From an uncultured bacterium (lineage in GTDB: Bacteria; Bacillota; Clostridia; Lachnospirales; Lachnospiraceae): a stretch of DNA of 10,972 nt. The DNA is taken from contig CAOKFN010000077.1 in the NCBI GenBank assembly GCA_948467735.1, positions 1 through 10,972 on the forward strand, written 5' to 3'. Shown in pieces: positions 6,479 to 10,972 of this stretch. The notes below the pieces were generated by a model. That model saw nothing but the letters and a program-made list of their open reading frames with translations. It ran no database searches and was not told the DNA's origin. The translations under genes were made by a program, and so were the position numbers. Numbering within the stretch: position 1 is the first letter of the stretch; each line of letters opens with the position of its first letter.

Positions 6479-7361
6479 CCTGCGGTTCCCATGACGCTCT
6501 ATCCGACTTTTTCAGAATTTCTGCCGCCTCAATCCTCGTCTGGTCAATCTTCACTTTTCTGCCGTCCATAATCAGCTCACCGATTCTATCCGCCCGGATA
6601 ACGCCCCCCTTGGGATTAAATACACTGTCCACGGTCCCGATGATTTCCACATCCGCTTGGGAATATTCAAAGGCAAGATTGGTATTCATCAAACGGCAGT
6701 TTTTCATTACAAGATTATCAATATAACACATTCCCTGCAGGCTCTCGATGGTGCAGTTGATCAAGGTGATATTTTGGGAATTCCACCCCAGATATTCTCC
6801 GGAAATAAAGGAATCATAGACGGTAACGTTTTCCGCGTTCCAGAAAGCGTCCTTGGACAATAATCTGGAATTGCGGATTTCAATATCGCGGCCGCCGTCA
6901 AAGCTGTAATTTCCCACCAAATCAAAATTTTTAGCCGTAATATTCCGGCTGTTCATGGCAAAATAATCCCCCCTTGCCATGACGCGCTCCATAGTCACAT
7001 TCTCACAATTCCAGAGCGTTTCCCCGGCATTGGGCATATCAACATTGCGCAGCACAATGCCGCTGGAGCGCCGGAATGTCTTAGGCGCCTCTATGATGGT
7101 ATCCGAGACAAAAATATGATCTGTATACCAAATCCCCGCCCTCGCCATATCAAACAGCGTACAGTCCTTCATTTTTATATTTTTGCAGTACCATAGAGGA
7201 TACTTCCACTTAAAAAGCGTATTGTCAATTTCCAAATCGCCGCTCTCCTTCAAGGGCGATTCCCCGTCGGCAAAAGTGCAGTAGCTGATATGACAGTCCT
7301 TCGCCTGAAACATTGCTCTTTCACCCGTCAAAAACTGCTGGTTTACTTCTTTCATAATCAA
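6471..7361 (-). CDS. DUF3737 family right-handed beta-helix protein
   Basis: This 296-residue protein is a clear DUF3737 member of full length, with no experimentally assigned function known to me. It is built of short repeating strands with the N-I-x-(hydrophobic) pattern of a right-handed parallel beta-helix, a fold common in polysaccharide-binding or -cleaving proteins. Conserved blocks are GERAMF (13-18), DGESPLKE (32-39), WKYPLWY (52-58), ARAGIWYT (73-80), KDAFWN (170-175), GEYLGWNS (188-195) and SLQGMCYI (207-214). There is no signal peptide, so it is probably cytoplasmic. A TTG at 7359-7361 has GGGAGG six bases upstream; the ATG at 7353-7355 would have twelve. The 148 bp upstream shows no convincing promoter, only small hairpins. 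The gene overlaps the PatB gene by 8 bp, which points to a shared role, perhaps on a common metabolite. Confidence 0.9.
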   Translation of the reverse strand: MIMKEVNQQFLTGERAMFQAKDCHISYCTFADGESPLKESGDLEIDNTLFKWKYPLWYCKNIKMKDCTLFDMARAGIWYTDHIFVSDTIIEAPKTFRRSSGIVLRNVDMPNAGETLWNCENVTMERVMARGDYFAMNSRNITAKNFDLVGNYSFDGGRDIEIRNSRLLSKDAFWNAENVTVYDSFISGEYLGWNSQNITLINCTIESLQGMCYIDNLVMKNCRLMNTNLAFEYSQADVEIIGTVDSVFNPKGGVIRADRIGELIMDGRKVKIDQTRIEAAEILKKSDRASWEPQDE

Positions 7362-7509
7362 TCTCTGCCTCCCAAGTATTTTTCAATCTCATATTATTTC
7401 CATGCTTAAATTTTTTGCGATAACCTTCAATCAATTATCCTCGCGGTATCCGCCCCGATCTCACTTCGCCGGACGCCCGTTTTGCGATGAAGCATCGGCA
7501 GTCTGCCAA

Positions 7510-8355
7510 TCAGTCCGCCGCGGAGAAAAACGCCGCGCCGATGGCCCCGGGCCCGATATGGGTTCCAATCGTACCGCCCACGCTGGCCGTGTCCAGCGAC
7601 TCCACCGAATCCTTCCACAAGGCCTCATTATCCTTGATATACTTCTGAAGCGTCGCGTCGCTCAATCCCGTATATCCCAGAACAAAAGGCTTCTTAAAAT
7701 CAATTCCGCCCACCTGCCGAATCTGTTCCGCCAGAAGATTATTTCCCTGTTTGGAACCTCGCGCTTTTCCCAAGACCACTACCTCGCCGTTCTGAATCGC
7801 AATAACCGGCTTGATGGACAACAGGCTTCCCGCAAGCGCCGCCGTTTTGGAAATGCGTCCGCCCTTTTTTAAATATTCCAAAGTATCCAAAAGCGCCACC
7901 AGCCTGATGCGGGATTTATCGTTTTCCAGCTTCTCCACAATCTCTTCAAAGGAAAGCCCTCCGTCTTTGAGCCGCAGCGCATATTCCACCAGCGCCCTCT
8001 GGCCGATGCTTGCATTTTCACTGTCAATCACCTTGACCGTATCCCCATATTTTTCCGCTGCAATATTGGCGCTCTGAAATGTACCCGAAAGCTTGGAGGA
8101 AATGGTAATGACAATCGCCCGTACCCCCTTGGCCTTTGCCTTTCGATATACCTCTTCAAAGGCAAAAGGCGGCACTTGGCTGGTAACAGGCAGTTCGTCG
8201 GACTCCACCAGTTTCTCATAAAACATTCTGTGAGTCAAATTCACTCCGTCCTGAAACTCCTCGTCGCCAAAAGTGATATTGATGGGCAGCACCGCCAGAT
8301 CATTCCTCTCATTATCCACAATATCCGACGCGGAATCCGTAACAATCCAAATCAT
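7510..8355 (-). CDS. DegV family fatty-acid-binding protein (FakB-like)
   Basis: This 281-residue DegV protein is of normal length. Characterised members, called FakB, hold a single fatty acid and present it to the kinase FakA, feeding exogenous or recycled fatty acids into phospholipid synthesis. Signatures are TDSASD (6-11), the first lipid-carboxylate loop SSKLSGT (86-92), LDTLEYLKKGGRIS (156-169) and IGTHIGPGAIG (263-273) with the second ligand-binding segment. It is cytoplasmic. The ATG at 8353-8355 has an AAAGGAG ribosome site about seven bases upstream. It lies 35 bp after the MATE gene and is probably co-transcribed with it. No fakA homologue is in the window, so the ligand and partner are inferred from the family only. 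Confidence 0.93.
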   Translation of the reverse strand: MIWIVTDSASDIVDNERNDLAVLPINITFGDEEFQDGVNLTHRMFYEKLVESDELPVTSQVPPFAFEEVYRKAKAKGVRAIVITISSKLSGTFQSANIAAEKYGDTVKVIDSENASIGQRALVEYALRLKDGGLSFEEIVEKLENDKSRIRLVALLDTLEYLKKGGRISKTAALAGSLLSIKPVIAIQNGEVVVLGKARGSKQGNNLLAEQIRQVGGIDFKKPFVLGYTGLSDATLQKYIKDNEALWKDSVESLDTASVGGTIGTHIGPGAIGAAFFSAAD

Positions 8356-8390
8356 AGAACTCTCCTTTCCAATTTGCTTATCTGCCTCTT

Positions 8391-9782
8391 TTACTGTTTT
8401 TTCTCTATCCGGTCAAAATTATGCATCCAGTCCGCCTTAAAAAAGTATAATAAAAACACAATGCAGCTGGTTCCCCAAGTCAGCGGATACGCGCTGAAAA
8501 CCACCTCGATATAGGGATAAAAACGCAGCATGACGGTAATGTATGTCACCCTCAGCAGGCACCAGAAGCCCAGCATGGTAAACATGGGAACCGTGGCTTT
8601 TCCTGCGCCGCGCATAATTCCCGCAATGCAGTGGGCAAGCGCCAGCATACAGTAAAAAAGCGCCTCCACCCGTGCCTGTCTCACGCCGTAGGCTATGACG
8701 TCCTGGGAATTGCTGAACAGGCCAATCAGCACCGGCGCCGCCAGCCAGAAGACAATTCCTATCAGCTCCGCCATGGAAATCGAACAGAGAATGCCAAAAC
8801 GCACGCCTTTCTTTACTCTGTCGTACTTCTTTGCCCCAAGATTCTGCCCCACAAAGGTGGAAAGCGCCTGTGCGAAGCAGGTAATCGGCAGAAAAGCGAA
8901 TCCCTCCACCTTGGCATATGACCCGCAGCCCGCCATGGCGGACTGCCCAAAGGAATTGATATTCGTCTGCACCACCAGATTTGCCATGGCAATGACGGAA
9001 TTCTGCACGCCTGACGGCAGACCGAATCGAACGATATTTTTCAGGCTCTCCTTATGAAACCCAATTTCTTTTATCCTAAGCCGATACTCCGCCTTGCTAC
9101 GGAGCAGCTGTATCATGCAGAGCAGGGCGCTGATTCCCTGAGAAATCGTGGTAGCCAGAGCCGCCGCGCCCACTCCGAAATGAAATCCTCCCACCAGCAC
9201 CAGATCAAGCACCACATTTACGATGGATGAAAGAATCAAATAATACAGGGGATGTCTGCTGTCCCCCACCGCCTGTAAAATCCCCACAAAAATATTATAC
9301 ATTACCGTAAATACCGCGCCGCAGAAATAAAATCTGAAATACTCCACGGACTGAGGAAGGACATCTTCCGGCGTCTGCATCCAGCGTAGTATTGTGGGAG
9401 TAAAACTCACGCCAAGAATCGTCAGCAGAATCCCCGCCGACAGTCCAAACGCCACATCGGTATGTATGAAAAGCCGCATTGTCTTATCATTTTTCGCCCC
9501 ATACTCTTTTGCAATCATGACTCCGGCCCCCATGGCCACTCCGTTAAAGAAGCCGATCATCATAAAAATAAGGCTGCCGGAGGAGCTTACCGCAGCCAAT
9601 GCCTCATCCCCCAGAAACTTTCCTACAATCAGAGAATCAAAGGTATTATAGAGCTGTTGGAATACCTGCCCCAGAAAAATCGGCAGAGCAAAAAACAATA
9701 TTTTTTTCCAGATAGTCCCCTCGGTTAAATCATTTTTCTGCCTCCCCAAAGAAGGCGTCTGTGAACGACTATCAGTTCCCAC
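8391..9782 (-). CDS. MATE family multidrug/metabolite efflux transporter
   Basis: This 463-residue integral membrane protein matches the usual length and two-lobed, twelve-helix layout of MATE transporters, which export cationic drugs or metabolites using a Na+ or H+ gradient. The first MatE lobe begins at IWKKILFFALPIFLGQVFQQ (about 24-43), with VGKFLGDEALAAVSSSG and GAGVMIAKEYGAKND following. The second starts near SLKNIVRFGLPSGVQN. A short hydrophilic tail precedes helix 1. The start is a GTG at 9780-9782 with GGAGGAG seven bases upstream. It heads a probable two-gene unit with the DegV gene, under a promoter at 9820-9848. The substrate cannot be predicted. The receiver-fused regulator lies upstream but is separated by 326 bp, so control by it is only a guess. 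Confidence 0.93.
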   Translation of the reverse strand: MGTDSRSQTPSLGRQKNDLTEGTIWKKILFFALPIFLGQVFQQLYNTFDSLIVGKFLGDEALAAVSSSGSLIFMMIGFFNGVAMGAGVMIAKEYGAKNDKTMRLFIHTDVAFGLSAGILLTILGVSFTPTILRWMQTPEDVLPQSVEYFRFYFCGAVFTVMYNIFVGILQAVGDSRHPLYYLILSSIVNVVLDLVLVGGFHFGVGAAALATTISQGISALLCMIQLLRSKAEYRLRIKEIGFHKESLKNIVRFGLPSGVQNSVIAMANLVVQTNINSFGQSAMAGCGSYAKVEGFAFLPITCFAQALSTFVGQNLGAKKYDRVKKGVRFGILCSISMAELIGIVFWLAAPVLIGLFSNSQDVIAYGVRQARVEALFYCMLALAHCIAGIMRGAGKATVPMFTMLGFWCLLRVTYITVMLRFYPYIEVVFSAYPLTWGTSCIVFLLYFFKADWMHNFDRIEKKQ

Positions 9783-9819
9783 TTTCTATCTCCTCCATAC
9801 AAAATTTACCAGCTTATTT

Positions 9820-9848
9820 ATTATAGTTGATTCTTCCTCTGAATGCAA
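9820..9848 (-). promoter_or_regulatory. Promoter of the MATE-DegV unit
   Basis: TTGCAT (9843-9848) is separated by 17 bp from a perfect TATAAT (9820-9825) on the minus strand. The predicted start is near 9813, giving a leader of about 30 nt that carries the GGAGGAG ribosome site. The -35 is weak (half the consensus), so an activator may help. Confidence 0.55.
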
Positions 9849-10108
9849 TACCCATTTCGTTCTGAGACACGGCGGTATCGCATGAGTGGAATATAGCGAA
9901 ACGAGATAATAATGAACGATAATAGAATGGCTGGCAGCCATAGAATGTATTAACGACAATAACAGCTCGGTCAGCCGACGCAGATGACGGAAAACCACAT
10001 ATACACGAATTTTATGCTATTCACATCGGCTGAGAGAGCATCTTAATAAAACAAATTCAATTCATTATGAGCAGCGGGCCGCGCATGATATCTGCGATAC
10101 AAAGCCTC
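9849..10108. other. Gene-free part of the 326-bp gap between the receiver-fused regulator and the MATE gene
   Basis: I see no convincing gene here. A minus-strand 70-codon frame (9786-9998) starts with GTG, lacks a ribosome site and has no recognisable features. The gap holds an imperfect inverted repeat (9965-10039) and short symmetric pieces such as TGGCTGGCAGCCA (9928-9940). No U-run terminator follows the regulator's stop codon. Its length leaves room for an upstream regulatory region or a small RNA, neither of which I can show. Confidence 0.5.
9965..10039. repeat. Imperfect 14-bp inverted repeat with a 47-bp centre
   Basis: The left arm (9965-9978, GCTCGGTCAGCCGA) and right arm (10026-10039, TCGGCTGAGAGAGC) match at 12 of 14 positions. 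They include a perfect 8-bp core TCAGCCGA/TCGGCTGA. It could be a long stem-loop RNA or the ends of a very small mobile repeat. No target-site duplication was noted. Confidence 0.45.
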
Positions 10109-10711
10109 TCATGCAAAGCCGTATCCAAACTTTTGTTCCACCGTATATGGCTTCGTATCCAAAAGCGCCTCTAACGCCTCATAAAAGAAGCCTTCATGGA
10201 ACGGTTTATTAATAAAGCCGTCCGCTCCGGCTTCCATTGCACGCTGTTTCAAATCCTCCGAATGATCTCCTGTGATAATGACCACCTTTACATAGGGATA
10301 TTCCTTTTTAACCTTTTGCAAAATCTCCAGTCCATCCTCGCCGTCTCCCAAGTGAATATCCAAAAATAATCCATATGGCGGTTCTTCCCGCATTTTCTTG
10401 TATAACTGCTGACCGTTTTCCACGGCTCCGCAGGGAAATCTCTTCTCCCTCAACAGCCTGCACAATGTATTTCTTATAATGGGCGCGTCGTCACATATTA
10501 AAAATGTCTCTCTGTTGTGTCTGCCCAGCAGTTCGTCCGTTGTCACCTGAAAAAAATCCGCCAGATTGCACAGCATCACTATATCGGGCATGGAACAGCC
10601 GGTCTCCCATTTGGACACCGCTCCCACAGTGATACCCATTTCCGAAGCCAGCGTTTCCTGCGTTATATTTTTCTTTTTCCGCAATTCATGAATTTGTCTT
10701 CCGATTTCCAT
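10109..10711 (-). CDS. XRE helix-turn-helix fused to a response-regulator receiver domain
   Basis: This 200-residue cytoplasmic regulator joins two domains in an unusual order. Residues 5-64 are an XRE/Cro helix-turn-helix (TQETLASEMGITVGAVSKWE, ending FFQVTTDELLGR). Residues 69-185 form a complete CheY-like receiver. The receiver has the acidic pair Asp74-Asp75, the phospho-acceptor Asp118 in LFLDIHLGDGEDG, Thr147 in IITGD and Lys169 in INKPF, so all phosphorylation residues are present. In most response regulators the receiver comes first and the output domain is OmpR, NarL or LytTR type. The ATG at 10709-10711 has AAAGGAAG about six bases upstream. No histidine kinase is in the window, so its phosphodonor is unknown. 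A palindrome at its own promoter suggests autoregulation. Confidence 0.92.
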   Translation of the reverse strand: MEIGRQIHELRKKKNITQETLASEMGITVGAVSKWETGCSMPDIVMLCNLADFFQVTTDELLGRHNRETFLICDDAPIIRNTLCRLLREKRFPCGAVENGQQLYKKMREEPPYGLFLDIHLGDGEDGLEILQKVKKEYPYVKVVIITGDHSEDLKQRAMEAGADGFINKPFHEGFFYEALEALLDTKPYTVEQKFGYGFA

Positions 10712-10801
10712 ACGATTCTTCCTTTCCTCTCCAAGACTCTTTTTGTTAAGCTAGCAGCCAAACAGCACGATTCTCGTAAAAATTCTTTCTGCATACAACT
10801 C

Positions 10802-10815
10802 TTGTACCGGTACAA
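10802..10815. promoter_or_regulatory. Perfect 14-bp palindrome, candidate operator of the receiver-fused regulator
   Basis: TTGTACCGGTACAA is a perfect palindrome lying 4 bp downstream of the -10 box, over the predicted transcription start. This is a classic repressor position. XRE-type dimers bind such symmetric sites, so autoregulation by the encoded protein is a reasonable inference. I found no second copy in the window. Confidence 0.6.
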
Positions 10816-10819
10816 ATTC

Positions 10820-10828
10820 ATTATATCA
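10820..10828 (-). promoter_or_regulatory. Extended -10 promoter of the receiver-fused regulator
   Basis: TGATATAAT on the minus strand combines a perfect TATAAT (10820-10825) with the TGn extension. At 16-18 bp upstream there is only a T-rich stretch with no good -35, as is usual for extended -10 promoters. The predicted start is near 10813, leaving a leader of about 100 nt. Confidence 0.6.
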
Positions 10829-10920
10829 TTTCGCATTGGAAAAAACTATCGAAACATCCTCGTAGAAATTATCCTGACATTCAAATTAGAAAAAAGAAAT
10901 TATTTGATTCTACAAAAAAG

Positions 10921-10972
10921 CGACCCAGATCGGACTCGAACCGACGACCTCCGCCGTGACAGGGCGGCGCTC
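10921..10972 (-). tRNA. tRNA-Asp (GUC), 3' part, cut by the window edge
   Basis: The minus strand reads through an anticodon stem CCGCC/GGCGG around the loop CTGTCAC, giving anticodon GUC for aspartate. A T-arm follows with the TTCGAGT loop, then the acceptor strand CTGGGTC and discriminator G at 10921. The CCA end is not encoded; the next bases are C and six T (10914-10919), which may help end transcription. The D-arm and 5' end lie beyond position 10972. Confidence 0.92.

Noticed and set aside
7362..7509. Promoter or terminator between the DegV and DUF3737 genes
   Set aside because: Small hairpins (for example GATG/CATC arms) lack U-runs, and the best promoter boxes are poor matches, so nothing could be called with confidence.
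9786..9998. Minus-strand 70-codon frame before the MATE gene
   Set aside because: It starts with GTG without a ribosome site, ends on the MATE ribosome site, overlaps the predicted MATE promoter, and has no recognisable family.

Overview
The window looks like chromosomal DNA of a spore-forming clostridium, most likely Lachnospiraceae. The evidence is two forespore genes (spoVAB and spoVAA), strong GGAGG-type ribosome binding sites, intermediate base composition, and several protein types common in gut Firmicutes (DegV, DUF3737, MalY/PatB, MATE, XRE regulators). The genus assignment is inferred. Every supported gene, including the tRNA at the right edge, lies on the minus strand, so transcription runs from high to low coordinates.

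From right to left: the 3' part of a tRNA-Asp (GUC). Next is a regulatory gene fusing an XRE DNA-binding domain to a complete response-regulator receiver domain. It has an extended -10 promoter and a perfect 14-bp palindrome placed at the predicted transcription start. After a 326-bp gene-free gap comes a promoter and a MATE exporter / DegV pair. Then a tightly packed block: DUF3737 beta-helix protein, MalY/PatB aminotransferase-fold lyase (8-bp overlap), an XRE regulator with a long helical C-terminus (6-bp gap), and a 74-codon ORF that looks like a decayed small gene. A large cytoplasmic GH106-like glycoside hydrolase follows, apparently with its own promoter inside that decayed ORF. Last come spoVAB and spoVAA, preceded by a sigma-G-like promoter. 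They are transcribed AB then AA, opposite to Bacillus subtilis.

The left edge holds a promoter and the first codons of a further minus-strand ORF. That ORF runs straight into at least five GTCT tetranucleotides and off the window. If this is a real gene, the repeat would be well placed to switch its reading frame.

No CRISPR array, insertion sequence, prophage gene or known riboswitch is visible. The most interesting items are the orphan XRE-receiver fusion with its palindromic operator, the coupled DUF3737-PatB-XRE block, and the tetranucleotide repeat at the start of the left-edge ORF. None of these amounts to a demonstrated new system.
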